This document shows, in pieces, positions 22,413-33,623 of a stretch of 64,000 bases of DNA. The number at the start of each line of letters is the position of its first letter. The stretch's first letter is position 1. Both the position numbers and the translations under genes were made by a program. Source of the stretch: Lunularia cruciata (Eukaryota; Streptophyta; Marchantiopsida; Lunulariales; Lunulariaceae). A model generated the notes under the pieces. The model made no database searches and was not told the origin of the DNA. It saw only the letters and a program-made list of their open reading frames with translations. The DNA is taken from assembly GCA_948567375.1 (NCBI GenBank), contig OX419757.1:73036001-73100000 (forward strand), in the 5' to 3' direction.

Positions 22413-25128
22413 TTGATTGTTGTGAATGGAATCCTAGAAGGTAATCAAGTGAGAGTATTAATAGATCCAAGAGCAACAGAGAATTTCTTGTCTCGCTTTG
22501 TTGCAACAAGATTGGGAATGGATCTAGAGAGAGATGGAAGTGAAGAAGTAGAGTTACCAAATGGGCAAATAGAGAGTATTGAATCATTACCTCGACGGGT
22601 AACCCTATTTGTAGGAGAATATCAGGAAGCAATTGAGTGGCGAGTGATAAAGTTAGCTCATTATGATGCAATTTTAGGCATGCTATGGATGGAGCAGTAC
22701 AACCCTATGGTGGATTGGAGGAAGAAAGTAGTGAGAACCCACCAATGGTCAATCATTGGGGTTAAAGAAAAATCATGCAGGTAGAAATTGCCTCTATATG
22801 TCACAGGGACGGCAACTATCTATAAGACCAATAGATGTTTTATAGGTCTAATAAGAGAAGTCCAGAGTGCACAACTTGATGGAAAAATTCCTGAGAAATT
22901 GAAGGATGTGGTGGATGAGTTTCAAGATGTCTTTCCCGATGATCTACCCTCAGGATTACCACCAAAAAGGTGAGTAGATCACAAAATTGAGACACTCCCG
23001 GGGAAGACACCTCCTTGTAAGGCCCCATATTGCCTATCACCTCATGAGTTGGAGGAGTGTAAGACTCAAATTGAGGAGATGCTGCAATAAGGGTTCATCC
23101 AACCTAGCATATCACCATATGGAGCTCCTATCTTGTTTGTGAAGAAGAAGGATGGTACAATGCGCATGTGCATTGACTATCGGGGTCTCAATCAGCAAAT
23201 AGTGAAGAACAAATACCCCTTACCTCGCATGGATAACCTGTTTGATCAACTCCATGGAGCGAGATGCTTCACCAAACTGGACTTGCGGAGCGGTTACAAT
23301 CAAATCCAAATTGCAGAGGAGGATGTGTACAAAATTGCCTTTCAAACCAAGTATGGCCACTTTGAGTATCTTGTGATACCTTTTGGCCTCACCAATGCAC
23401 CTGCCACTTTCATGAGTCTAATGAATGAAATATTTTGTCCATACTTGGATAAGTCTGTTATCATGGATGATATCTGTTATCTTGGATGATATCTGTTATC
23501 TTGGATGATATCTTAGTATATAGTAGCACAATCATAGAACACAAACAACATCTACGAGAGGTCCTCCAGATTCTAAGACATAATCAATTGTATGCCAAAA
23601 TCTCAAAGTGTGAGTTTGGCAAGTCTGGAGTAGACTACTTGGGGCATAGAGTAAGTGTAGAGGGCATTCAGGTGTTGATAGATAAAATAGAGGTCATTCA
23701 AAAATGGAGTGCCCCAGAAGATCAAACTCAACTTAAGAGCTTCTTGGGGTTGACGGGATTCTATCATAGATTTGTCAAGGACTTCTCCAAGGTGGCATAA
23801 CCCTTAACGACACTACTTGGCAAGGGGAAGAAGTGGACATGGGGAACAACACAAGATTGGCCTTTCAAGAATTGAAGGCTGCCTTGCTACATGCACCAAT
23901 CTTGAAGTGGTATGACCCAAAACGTCCAATCAAGTTGGCTACAGATGCATCAAGCGTAGCAATAGGAGCAGTCCTACAACAAGAGTGGCATGACGGATAG
24001 CGTCCAATTGCATATTTCTCTTGAAAGTTGTTACCGGTAGAGTGCAACTACCACACCACAGAACGAGAAGAGCTGGCCATCATTTTAGCAACCAAGCATT
24101 GGAAGCACTACCTAGGCAAGAAGGCATTTGTAGTAGAGATAGACCACAAACCTCTAGTCTACCTCAAGACACAGAAGGATCTATCTAGTTGCCAAATTTG
24201 GTGGGCAGAGTGGCGACAATGTTTCAACATGACAATCACCTACGTGGAAGGTAAGAAGTAACTTGTAGATGTATTCACCCGCATGCCAATGGCAAACAAC
24301 TTGGTGGTAGAGGTTAAGATTAACCCTAAATTATGGCAAGAGACTCTAGCTGCTACAAAAACTGATCCACAGATTGTAGAAGCACAATCATCCAAAGGTG
24401 TCACCAGCACCCAAGGACTCACCTTTCGGGATGGAAGATTATGGATCCCAAATGTCCCAGAATTACGCACCACCATTCTAGCGGAATGTCATGATTCGGC
24501 CATTGCGGCTCATGTCGGAGTGGACAAGACCTTGGATGCAGTCAAGCGCCATTACTATTGGCCCAAGATGAGCAACGATGTGATGGACTATGTGCATAGT
24601 TGCCTACTTTGTCAATAGAAAAAAGCTTCTAATCAAGCTCCTGCAGGGCTTTTTCAACCTCTCCCTACTCCTACCCAACGTTGAAAACAAGTGAGTATGG
24701 ATCTTGTCTGTGAATTACCCAAGACCACCTTAGGGTTTGACTCCATTGTGGTCTTTGTGGACCGGCTCAGCAAAATGATTCATGTACGCCCTACCACCAA
24801 GGAGGTGACCGCTCCACAACTAACTCCATTATACTTAGATGGAGTCTTTGCTCATCATGGCTTGTCTAGAGTACTCATCACCGATAGAGGCACCCAATTC
24901 ACCAGTTTATTTTGGTGAACACTCTTTGGTTTCTTCAAAACCAAGTTGGCCATGTCCACAGCTTACCACCCACAAACACATGGCCAAACAGAGCGGGCTA
25001 ATCGCACAATTGAAGACATGTTATGCGGTTTCACCTTAGAAGAGCAAGAGAGGTGGGACACCCTACTCCCGTTGGTGGAATTCACTTACAACAATTCAGT
25101 GAATGCATCCACCCAGTTCACTCCGTTT
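22413..25128 (+). pseudogene. pol of element A, first part: protease, RT, RNase H, integrase
   Basis: Frames in order: protease region (22,413-22,784, with D-P-R-A where D-S/T-G-A is usual), RT (23,133-23,520), RNase H (about 23,870-24,260) and integrase with H-H-C-C (24,480-24,620) and core (24,691-25,128). A 19-bp unit is repeated about 2.6 times at 23,463-23,512, exactly at the RT catalytic Asp-Asp codons, and shifts the frame. Further stops include TGA at 24,022-24,024 and 24,916-24,918. Cut at 25,128 by element F2b. Confidence 0.88.
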
Positions 25129-25819
25129 TGTAACACCCATTTGTGTATGTGTGTGGTATTGTGATATTTAGCTTGGTATTACAAGTACTTAAGAGATATT
25201 ATTTATATAGAGATAAAGGATAGTTCTATGTTAGTCATGGTTAGCTAAATTTAGTCATAGCTAAGATAGAGGGGACTTTACTTTAGAGGAAGTAGAAAAG
25301 ATGAGCACCACTATTTTGGACTTTAGTGTGTTGACTTGATATTATTCCTAGGTGTTTGGCTTTGAGGAAAGATTTGAGAACTCTTGGGCCCGCAAGCCTT
25401 TTTGTTTGGATTCTTTTTTAGTCCAAGGATAGCCCATGGGAAGGAATCCTTGACTTAGTGGTTGGGTCAAGATAGGACCACATGCTTAGGGGAATATGCC
25501 CATGTGAATGGATATTCCTTTCTACCTTTTGACTTTACTTGACTTTTAGTCTAGTAACTTGAGTTACTACGGTAATTAGTAACTTTGGTACGTAACTATT
25601 TCACAAGTATATAAACAAGGGGTGAGGAGGTACTCATCATCCTTTCATTTGCAACTATCTCTCTCTCATTGAGTTCTCTAGTGAGCAATGTCTTGAGTCT
25701 TGGAGTGTTAGACTTGGAGGAGTATGATGGAGTTCGGGTTCCTTGTCTTCTTAGTCCATGGTGCGCAACCATAATAGCCATCAGAGGTTCATCCTGAGTG
25801 AGAGACAAGCCGGCTCACA
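25129..25819 (+). repeat. 5' LTR of element F2b
   Basis: 691 bp, TGTAACACCC...GGCTCACA. A TATATAAAC box lies near 25,609. Differs from its 3' partner (38,859-39,550) at a modest number of sites, clearly more than the pair in C. Confidence 0.92.
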
Positions 25820-25860
25820 TTTTTGGTTCCGTTGTCGGGACCTCTCTAGAAGGCAAGATA

Positions 25861-26031
25861 ATGTTCCGCGTTCAATTCTACATTAGGCAGAAGGAGGCTA
25901 TGAGAGCTCACTTGGAGGGAACATTAGGAGAGGAGAGGGCTGAACTTATGTTAGAGAACCAAGATCCATTTGTATACCTTGTAGTTCATTATGATGTCTT
26001 TGAGGTGATTTTGTATATCTTGTACACATGA
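25861..26031 (+). CDS. Short leader ORF of element F2b
   Basis: 56 codons from ATG 25,861, the counterpart of 42,875-43,045 in C with few changes. It has M-R-x2-L, G-E-E and P-x3-V-x-H-Y-D landmarks. It follows the primer site by about 30 bp. Function unknown. Confidence 0.5.
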   Translation: MFRVQFYIRQKEAMRAHLEGTLGEERAELMLENQDPFVYLVVHYDVFEVILYILYT

Positions 26032-26702
26032 GAGGAATTGGAGAGATTGTGTGAGGTGGATTGCAGATTTTTGGGATTAAGGTGATTTTGGGCAAAATCT
26101 CAAGTTTGAGATCTGGACTTGAGATTTCTACACATGATAGCTTGGGTTATCTTTCAGTTAGCACACTTGAAATTATTGTGAGAGCTTCTATGCGCACTGG
26201 GCTAGAAGTTTTGAAAGTTTATAGGGTAAAGTGCTCCCACAACTGCATGCTCTCTGGAAAATTGTACAGAGTCTGCCATTTCTTCAATTTTCAATGAATT
26301 GTCTAGAAAATATCCAAGAAAATTCAGTGCATTGTATCCTACCTTCTGCCACAAAAAATAGAGAGAGATCGTTCTTGCGTAGGGAGTAATGAGTTTTTGA
26401 AGTGAAGAGGGTGGTTTTCAGACCAAATCTGAAATATGGGTGCTGAATAGAAAGGTGTCTAGGCCAAATGGCTCAATGAAAAGATCTGAAATTTTGCAAG
26501 GAGAGACGCCCTAGAGTTGTGATCAAGTGGAAAAACTTTCAGAGGACTGTGACATAGTGGTTGAGAGATTTGAGTGACATTGTGAGGAAGGGTCAATTCT
26601 GCAGAGTGGAGATCTCATGCATGGGGAGTTTGAGATCAACAAAAAACATGTTTGAGTGTTTAGATTCATGTTGGGAACATGGAGGGTCATCAAGAGTAGA
26701 AA

Positions 26703-27026
26703 TTGAGATTATCCAAGGTTTCCCAAGGGTTTGAGGTGATTTTAGGGGTGGATTTGAGGAAAAGAGATTTTACAATAGAATTTGAAGAGAGTGTTGAGAG
26801 GATCCAAAAACCTACACCACTTGGAGGAAAGAGTGAGTCTAAGTGCTTTTTGTGTGGAGAGAAGGGACATAAGGCAAGTTCATGTCCATTGACCTTTGAA
26901 AGCAAGAGATTGAGGGAAAGGAGAGGCTTACTTGACTTGGGTTTGCATGTTGGACCTTCTTCACCAAGATTAGGAGGGAGAAGATCTAAGACCAAGGAGT
27001 TGTGTGAGGTTTGTAGAGTGGAATGA
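26703..27026 (+). pseudogene. Accessory zinc-knuckle ORF of element F2b (shortened)
   Basis: Counterpart of 43,670-44,167 in C. The knuckle C-F-L-C-G-E-K-G-H-K-A-S-S-C is intact near 26,850-26,890. A single-base loss upstream changes the start region and a TGA at 27,024-27,026 (TTG or GAA-type codons elsewhere in the family) cuts the C-terminal third, which contains a second Cys pair in C. Confidence 0.7.
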
Positions 27027-27383
27027 CTTCCAAAAGGACATGAGTGTAGTGGAGTAAAAGCACTTTTGGAGACTTTGGTGAAGGATCTTGGAGAGAGTCT
27101 TAGTACAACTACAGAAATACTACCACCTTCATCAACCAGTTCTCAAGATTAGTGATGGAGATAATCTTTCAACTTATGGATAAACTATCCATGAGAGTTA
27201 GATTAATATGCACTCTAGGATTTGATGTTGCTATAGAAATCTTGGAGCAACCTTAACCTTTTGTGTTTCCTAGAGTGGATTATTCTCAGATGGTGTTAGT
27301 CATGTATATACTCTATTAGTAATAGAGTGAGAGAAAAGAAAAGGAAAAAAAATTGAGAGAAAAAAAGATAGTGAGAGGTTAAG

Positions 27384-27767
27384 ATGGGGAAACTTCTGGT
27401 TTTCTTTGGCAAGGATGGAGAGGATGTGGAGGCCTTTGTGAGAGACTTCAAGAGAGCTTGCATAGGAAACAATGAGAGGAGGAAGAATGAGTGTGCTTCA
27501 TTATTACCAGATTTCTTTGAGGATGTAGCACTTACATGGTATGAGTCAGAATATCAAAAGAGAGAGAGAGAGGAGAGATAGGGAAGAGGAGTCTTGGGAG
27601 ACTTTGACTTCAACACTCATTGAGAACTTTCTTCCTGATGAGAGTTATGAGAGATTGATGAGTGAGGTTACATTTCTCAAGCAAGGAGATGGAGAGAAAG
27701 TGAGAGTCTATGTGGAAAGAGTGGAAAAGTTGGAGTCCAGATTTCGCATAGTGTTGACGAAGGGTGG
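27384..27767 (+). pseudogene. gag of F2b, part before the element B insertion
   Basis: Begins M-G-K-L-L-V-F-F-G-K like C. Expansion of a GA-repeat near 27,556-27,580 breaks the frame (C has fewer repeats). Interrupted at 27,767 by element B; the flanking GGTGG is duplicated at 34,363. Confidence 0.85.
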
Positions 27768-28504
27768 TGTAATACTCCGAGGACAAGAGAAGAGAGAAAA
27801 CATAGATTGCACACTCAAATATTCGATGCCCCAAGGGAGCACCTTCTCTTTATTATATAGACACAGAGGATCTCCTCCAAGGAAGCTCCACCATAGGATT
27901 AGGGACACAGATAGATGACATGTCAGCAAGCTCCACCCTTGGATTACTTACTTGGATGGGTGACTTGTCTGGTCTAGGTCCTATCTGGTTGGTCAAACGA
28001 GCTTTGACCGGAGGGAATCTTTTAGGGAATCTTCCTGTAGGAATCTTAGAATCACATGAGTAAGGTACCGTTGGAAAGCTCTCGACGAGACAAACCAACA
28101 GAGGGAAGGCCAACCTATCTTCTACTGAGGGGGGAATCTGCACATTTTCGAGGCCTAATTCATCCGTTTAGGCCTCCAAAATTGCCTTCAAAGATTTCAG
28201 GCATATTTCGGTTCCTACTCTATTAGTAGAAGTACCCTTTTGGTGATACTTCTTTCTGATCTGTTTAGTCCATCATGTGTAACATCCTTCCAGATGTTAC
28301 CAAACCAATTTTCACCTTTAAATCATATGTCTAGCTATTGGTTCTAAGGTTCTCAAGTCTATTTCGGTTTTTGCCCTTTTAGTAGAAGTACTCTTTTGGT
28401 GATACTTCTATCTGATCTATTTTGACCATCATATATAACATCATTCTAGATGTTACCAAACCGAATTTCACATCTAGATCATATGGCTAACCCTTGGTAT
28501 TACA
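27768..28504 (-). repeat. 3' LTR of element B
   Basis: 737 bp, TGTAATAC...GTATTACA. Several substitutions and short length changes against the 5' LTR indicate an intermediate age. Confidence 0.93.
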
Positions 28505-28521
28505 GACCTCCCTCCTTTTAA
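28505..28521 (-). promoter_or_regulatory. Polypurine tract of element B
   Basis: On the minus strand an AAAAGGAGGGAGGTC run lies immediately upstream of the 3' LTR. This is the expected place and composition for the plus-strand DNA primer. Confidence 0.8.
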
Positions 28522-28735
28522 GACACAACGTCCTCGTTGTGCAATTGTTGCTCAAATGCTTGCACCAACACTGGTGCATGTGCCAAATTGGCAGCGGGTT
28601 CCCAGGTTGCTTCATAGAGGAGGTAACCTTTCCATTGTATTAGATATTCCACCCACGGATGGCGAGTACCACGCATGCGCTTTTGGAGAATCCGTTCCAC
28701 TTCATATTCCTCTGTGCCATCAATGACTGTCGGAC
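28518..28735 (-). pseudogene. Chromodomain of element B pol (frame-shifted)
   Basis: The segment has the chromodomain landmarks E-Y-E-V-E-R-I-L, a hydrophobic Y-L-I-Q-W-K-G-Y strand and A-T-W-E-P, followed by a short helix and a stop at 28,518-28,520. Chromodomains at the end of integrase guide chromoviruses to marked chromatin. The preceding integrase frame (28,720-30,573) ends in another frame, so a frameshift near 28,740-28,770 separates the domain from integrase in this copy. Confidence 0.85.
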
Positions 28736-30573
28736 AAGGTCGAATGTCCTATGTGGAAGTATGATCGGGGAGCATATCTGCGTAATAGTGAGACATGGAA
28801 CACTGGATGGATCTTCATGTGTGGTGGTAGCTCAAGGTGATAGGCCACAGCGCCGATGCGACGAATAATCGAGAAAGGCCCAATAAAACGAGGTCTGAGC
28901 TTACGAGATCCAACTAATGTGAGGTTGGTTGTCGATAGCCACACTTGATCCCCAACATTGAACTCCATGTGCCTATGGTGTGCATGAGCATACTGCTTTT
29001 GTCGATTTTGCACAATTTGTAACCTGTGTTTGGCGCTCTCCACACCTTGTTGGATTCTAGAAACAAATGTGTTGACTGCATCAACCTTGGTAGTCACTGG
29101 ACGGATCTTCATCAAGCTAGAAGGTGTGAAGGGATGCTCACCATACATGAGGAAGAACGGAGTGACCTGGGTGGAGGCATTCACTGAATTGTTGTAAGCG
29201 AATTCCACCAACGGTAGTAGGGTGTCCCACCTCTCTTGCTCTTCTAAGGTGAAGCCGCGTAACATGTCTTCAATCATGCGATTAGCCCGCTCTGTTTGGC
29301 CATCTGTTTGTGGGTGGTAAGCTGTAGACATGGCCAACTTGGTTTTGAAGAAACCAAAGAGTGTTCGCCAAAACAAACTGGTGAATTGGGTGCCTCTATC
29401 GGTGATGAGTACTCTAGACAAGCCATGGTGAGCAAAGACTGCATCTAAGTATAGTTGAGCTAGTTGTGGAGCGGTCACCTCCTTGGTGGTAGGGCGGACA
29501 TGAATCATTTTGCTGAGCCGGTCCACAAAGACCACAATGGAGTCAAACCCTGAGGTGGTCTTGGGTAATTCACAGACAAGATCCATACTCACTTGTTTCC
29601 AACGTTGGGTAGGAGTGGGAAGAGGTTGAAGGAGCCCTACAGGAGCTTGATTAGAAGCTTTGTTCTGTTGACAAAGTAGGCAGCTACGCACATAGTCCAT
29701 CACGTCGTTGCTCATCTTGGGCCAATAGTAATGGCGCTTGACTGCCTCCAAGGTCTTGTCCACTCCAACATGAGCTGCAATGGCCGAATCATGACATTCC
29801 GCTAGAATGGTGGTGCATAATTCTGGGACATTTGGGATCCACAATCGGCCCTCCCGAAAGGTGAGTCCTTGGGTGCTGGTGACACCTTTGGACAATTGCG
29901 CTTCTACAATCTGTGGATCAGTTTTTGTAGCAGCTAGAATCTCTTGCCAAAATTCAGGGTTAATCTTGACCTCTGCCGCCAAGTTGTTGGCCATTGGCAT
30001 GCGGGTGAATGCATCTGCAAGTTGCTTCTTACCTTCCACGTAGGTGATTGTCATGTTGAAGCGTTGTCGCCACTCTACCCACCGAATTTGGCGACGAGAT
30101 AGATCCTTCTGCGTCTCAAGGTAGACTAGAGGTTTGTGGTCTGTCTCTACTACAAATGCCTTCTCGCCCAGGTAGTGCTTCCAATGCTTGGTTGCTAGAA
30201 CGATGGCCAGCTCTTCTCGTTCTATGGTGTGGTAGTTGCGCTCTGCCGGTAACAACTTTCGAGAGAAATATGCAATTGGATGCCATCCGTCATGCCACTC
30301 TTGTTGTAGGACTGCTCCTATTGCTACGCCTGATGCATCCGTAGCTAACTTGATTGGACGTTTTGGGTCATACCACTTCAAGATTGGTGCATGTAGCAAG
30401 GCGGCCTTCAATTCTTGAAAGGCCAACTCTTGTGCAGTTCTCCATGTCCACTTCTTCCCCTTGCCAAGTAGTGCCGTTAAAGGCTGTGCAACCTTGGAGA
30501 AGTCCTTGACAAATCTATGATATCCCGTCAACCCCAAGAAGCTCTTAAATATGAGTCTGATCTTCTGGGGCAC
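28720..30573 (-). pseudogene. RNase H and integrase of element B
   Basis: 617 open codons. RNase H-like region with A-T-D-A-S-G-V-A near residue 75; integrase zinc-binding H-x-H-x-C-x2-C region near residues 265-305; core with M-D-L-V, T-D-R-G-T-Q-F and G-Q-T-E-R-A carrying the three catalytic acids; a G-P-F motif follows near residue 570. A one-base change near 30,560 separates it from the RT frame. It would be enzymatically plausible if joined to RT, but the break and the 3' frameshift argue against activity. Confidence 0.9.
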
Positions 30574-31606
30574 TCCATTTTTGAATGACCTCTATTTTAT
30601 CTGTCAATACTTGAATGCCCTCTGCACTTACTCTATGCCCTAAGTAGTCTACTTCAGACTTGCCAAACTCACACTTTGAGATTTTGGCGTACAACTGATT
30701 CTGTCTTAGAATCTGGAGGACCTCTCGTAGATGTTGTTTGTGTTTTGTCATCGTGCTACTATATACTAAGATATCATCTAAGAAGACGATAATAGACTTA
30801 TCCAAGTATGGACAAAATATGTCATTCATTAGGCTCATGAAAGTGGCAGGCGCATTGGTGAGGCCAAAAGGCATCACAAGATACTCAAAGTGGCCATACT
30901 TGGTTCGAAAGGCAGTTTTGTACACATCCTCCTCTGCAATTTGGATTTGATTGTAACCGCTCCGCAAGTCTAGTTTGGTGAAGTATCTCGCTCCATGGAG
31001 TTGATCAAACAGGTCATCCATGCGAGGTAAGGGGTATTTGTTCTTCACTGTTTGCTGATTGAGACCCCGATAGTCAATGCACATGCGCATTGTACCATCC
31101 TTCTTCTTCACAAACAAGACAGGGGCCCCATATGGTGATACGCTAGGTTGGATGAACCCTTTCTGTAGCATCTCCTCAATTTGAGTCTTACACTCCTCCA
31201 ACTCATGAGGTGATAGGCAATATGGGGCCTTACAAGGAGGTGTCTTCCCCGGGAGTGTCTCTATTTTGTGATCTACTTGCCTTTTAGGTGGTAATCCTGA
31301 GGGTAGATCATCGAGAAAGACATCTTGAAACTCATCCACTACATCCTTCAATTTCTCAAGAATTTGTCCAGCGAGTTGTGCACTCTGGACTTCTCTTATT
31401 AGACCCATAAAACATCTATCGGTCTTACAGACAGTTGTCGTCCCTACGACATATAGAGGCAATTTCTGCCTGTGTGATTTTTCTTTAACCCCAATGATTG
31501 ACCATTGGTGGGTTCTCACTACTTTCTTCCTCCAATCCACCATTGGGTTGTACTGCTCCATCCATGGCATGCCTAAAATTGCATCATAACGGGCTAATTG
31601 TATCAC
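30545..31606 (-). pseudogene. Reverse transcriptase of element B
   Basis: 353 open codons covering the end of the protease linker and the RT domain. [32 protein letters not shown] and the catalytic F-L-D-D-I-L-V-Y-S block are intact. Typical of chromovirus RTs. Frame breaks at both ends. Confidence 0.92.
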
Positions 31607-31613
31607 TCGCCAC

Positions 31614-31940
31614 TCAATTGCTTCCTAATATTCTCCTACAGAGGGTTACCCGTCTAGGTAATGATTCAATCCTCTCTGTTTGCCCATTTGGTAACTCTAC
31701 TTCTTCACTTCTATCTCTCTCTAGATCCATTCCCAAGCTTATTGCAATAGAGCGAGACAAGAAATTCTCTGTTGCTCTTGGATCTATTAATACTCTCACT
31801 TGATTACCTTCTAGGATTCCATTCACGACAATCAATTGTGAGGTTGGCTTTCGGGATCTTTGCGCATTATTCTTCTTCCTTCCCTTGCTTCTCTGCTTCC
31901 TTATTGAGCCAGTAAGGCCGCGAGGTACATTTACTGGCAA
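31614..31940 (-). pseudogene. Protease region of element B
   Basis: Contains the retropepsin-like stretch V-R-V-L-I-D-P-R-A-T-E-N-F-L. The usual catalytic D-S/T-G-A is D-P-R-A here, exactly as in element A (about 22,460). A frame break near 31,625 separates it from RT. Confidence 0.75.
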
Positions 31941-31944
31941 TCTT

Positions 31945-33019
31945 TGTTTTCCGAGGTGGTTTCTACCTCCTCCTCTTCAATGTGCCTCTCCATGTTGTTC
32001 AAAGATCGCCTGTACGAAGGCCGAGGGCCTTTAGGGAAATGAGTGCAACAATTGGTAGATATGTGCCCAATACGGCCACAATTTTAACAACGTCTTTGTT
32101 CTCCTCGAGTCCCTTCTCCTTGTGGGACTCTATCTCTTCGTTCTTCTACCCGTCCCCGCTCTCCTGGAAGTGGCCGTGCTCCTCGATCCCGGAATCGAAG
32201 GTTGCCCAATTCCATCGGTACTGGTCCACCCATGTGTGGCATTTCTGCTCGATAATGTTGAGGTGGAACTACTCCTTCACCTCCACCTAATGCTCCGGCT
32301 ATTCTCTACACACAAGCAATAGCTTCATATACCGTGCGAGGGTTTTGCACCATGACTTCTTGGCGAATCCGCTCTTTCAACCCTCGTTTGAAATTGTCGA
32401 GAGCCTCTGCTGGACTCATTTCGGTAATTGCGACTTGTAGATCCAGAAATGCCTCCACATACTCTTGTACGCTATTCTTCTGTCTCAATCCCCATAGTCG
32501 GGTTCAAGCCATATGCATAGAATCCACCGATTGGAAATTCTTGAGCAGTCCTTCTTGCATTGCTGTCCATGTGACCTGCCTTCTCTCTGCCAGCATGGAT
32601 TGTTCCCAAGCATCATACCATGTGAGGGCTTTATCGGTCAAGTACCCACATGCAAACACACCTGCAGCATGCTCTGTGATCTCTCTTGAGAACAATCAAA
32701 AATATTGATTCATTCTCGAGATCCAATTCTCCACTACTCCCATCGTACGTTGCCCCTTGTAAGGCTCGATGTTGCAGGTCTTCTTCATCCGGAGAAGCAA
32801 TGTGGCTTCATCGTTGATAGGGTTCGTAGGCACGGGTGCCTCTCCAAGTACTTCAGTCGCAGGTACTGGGTTTTGAGACGGCTCTTCTTCTTGCATGGCT
32901 TGATCTTTCCTGAGGATCTGCACTTGACTTTGCAATGTCTCCATAGTCATCTTCATCTCTCGAAATTCATTCAACATCCCTTGCATTCCTTGCACCAGCT
33001 CTTGCAATTGCGGATCCAT
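31945..33019 (-). pseudogene. gag of element B
   Basis: Starts M-D-P-Q-L-Q-E-L-V-Q at 33,019. Retrotransposon capsid homology lies in the 32,504-32,695 and 32,306-32,488 frames (W-x-A-M-Q-E and F-K-R-G-L-K-E-R-I). The zinc knuckle near 32,075-32,120 has a stop in place of the residue after its first Cys. Another stop at about 32,503-32,505 stands where a CGA codon is expected. Inactive. Confidence 0.85.
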
Positions 33020-33053
33020 GGTTCCTGCAACACCCCAATTGCTAACGTCTACT

Positions 33054-33257
33054 TCAATACAGAGTCAATATAATCACTCTGGAAGGCGCACAAACTATCG
33101 GAACTACCATTGGGACCTCAGAAGCTATCACTCGTTGATAATACTCCTCACCAAAATTCCTAACCACAAAATCTTTAAACATCAATTTTGGCCTCACTAC
33201 ATAATGGATTTCTACTTGAGTGTTGAAAGGGAGAGGATTTGGGACATTCATATCCAT
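33054..33257 (-). CDS. Short leader ORF s2 of element B
   Basis: 67 codons, ATG at 33,255-33,257, stop ending at 33,054. Landmarks: H-Y-V-V near residue 18, F-G-E-E-Y near residue 37, P-x3-P-I-V near residue 50. The start lies 4 bp after the stop of s1 and in another reading frame; gag begins 34 bp further on in the third frame. Open in both A and B although gag is broken in both. No known family; possible roles include translation control of the gag-pol mRNA or a small accessory protein (inference). Confidence 0.6.
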   Translation of the reverse strand: MDMNVPNPLPFNTQVEIHYVVRPKLMFKDFVVRNFGEEYYQRVIASEVPMVVPIVCAPSRVIILTLY

Positions 33258-33261
33258 ATTA

Positions 33262-33483
33262 TCATAATAGAATGTAGATAGTCAAATCCCACTCTTTGTC
33301 ATATATCACCACAGGTAGAATCACCGGGTTTGGTGAGTTCATCACTCTGTCCATGAATTCCGCACCAAAGTGATAAACTAGCGATACTCTCATCTGCTCA
33401 TGCTGGATGTACATAACCTTGATGTGGAATGGGTTTGAGAATGGAAAGCTAGGTGCGGGAAATTGTCCCTCCGGCGCATCCAT
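33262..33483 (-). CDS. Short leader ORF s1 of element B
   Basis: 73 codons beginning M-D-A-P-E-G-Q-F. Landmarks: Y-I-Q-H-E-Q-M-R, H-F-G-A-E-F, N-P-x3-P-V-V-I-Y-D and a C-terminal T-I-Y-I-L-L. These line up with s2 of this element and with the 56-codon leader ORF of family F2 with almost constant spacing. It lies about 130 bp after the primer site. Product unknown. Confidence 0.65.
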   Translation of the reverse strand: MDAPEGQFPAPSFPFSNPFHIKVMYIQHEQMRVSLVYHFGAEFMDRVMNSPNPVILPVVIYDKEWDLTIYILL

Positions 33484-33610
33484 CCCATCCGCTCTCTAAA
33501 GTCCTTCCTAAGTCTAGCGATCACTCTATGTTCTCCACCTCAAATTACTCAGTTTCAGTAGTTCGTGCTATTCCAAGAGGGGTGATCCACTCTCTTGGAC
33601 TAGAACACTC

Positions 33611-33622
33611 GCTCTGATCCCA
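33611..33622 (-). promoter_or_regulatory. Primer binding site of element B, initiator-Met type
   Basis: On the minus strand TGGGATCAGAGC, one mismatch from the TGGTATCAGAGC of element A, one base inside the 5' LTR. Confidence 0.88.
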
Positions 33623-33623
33623 T

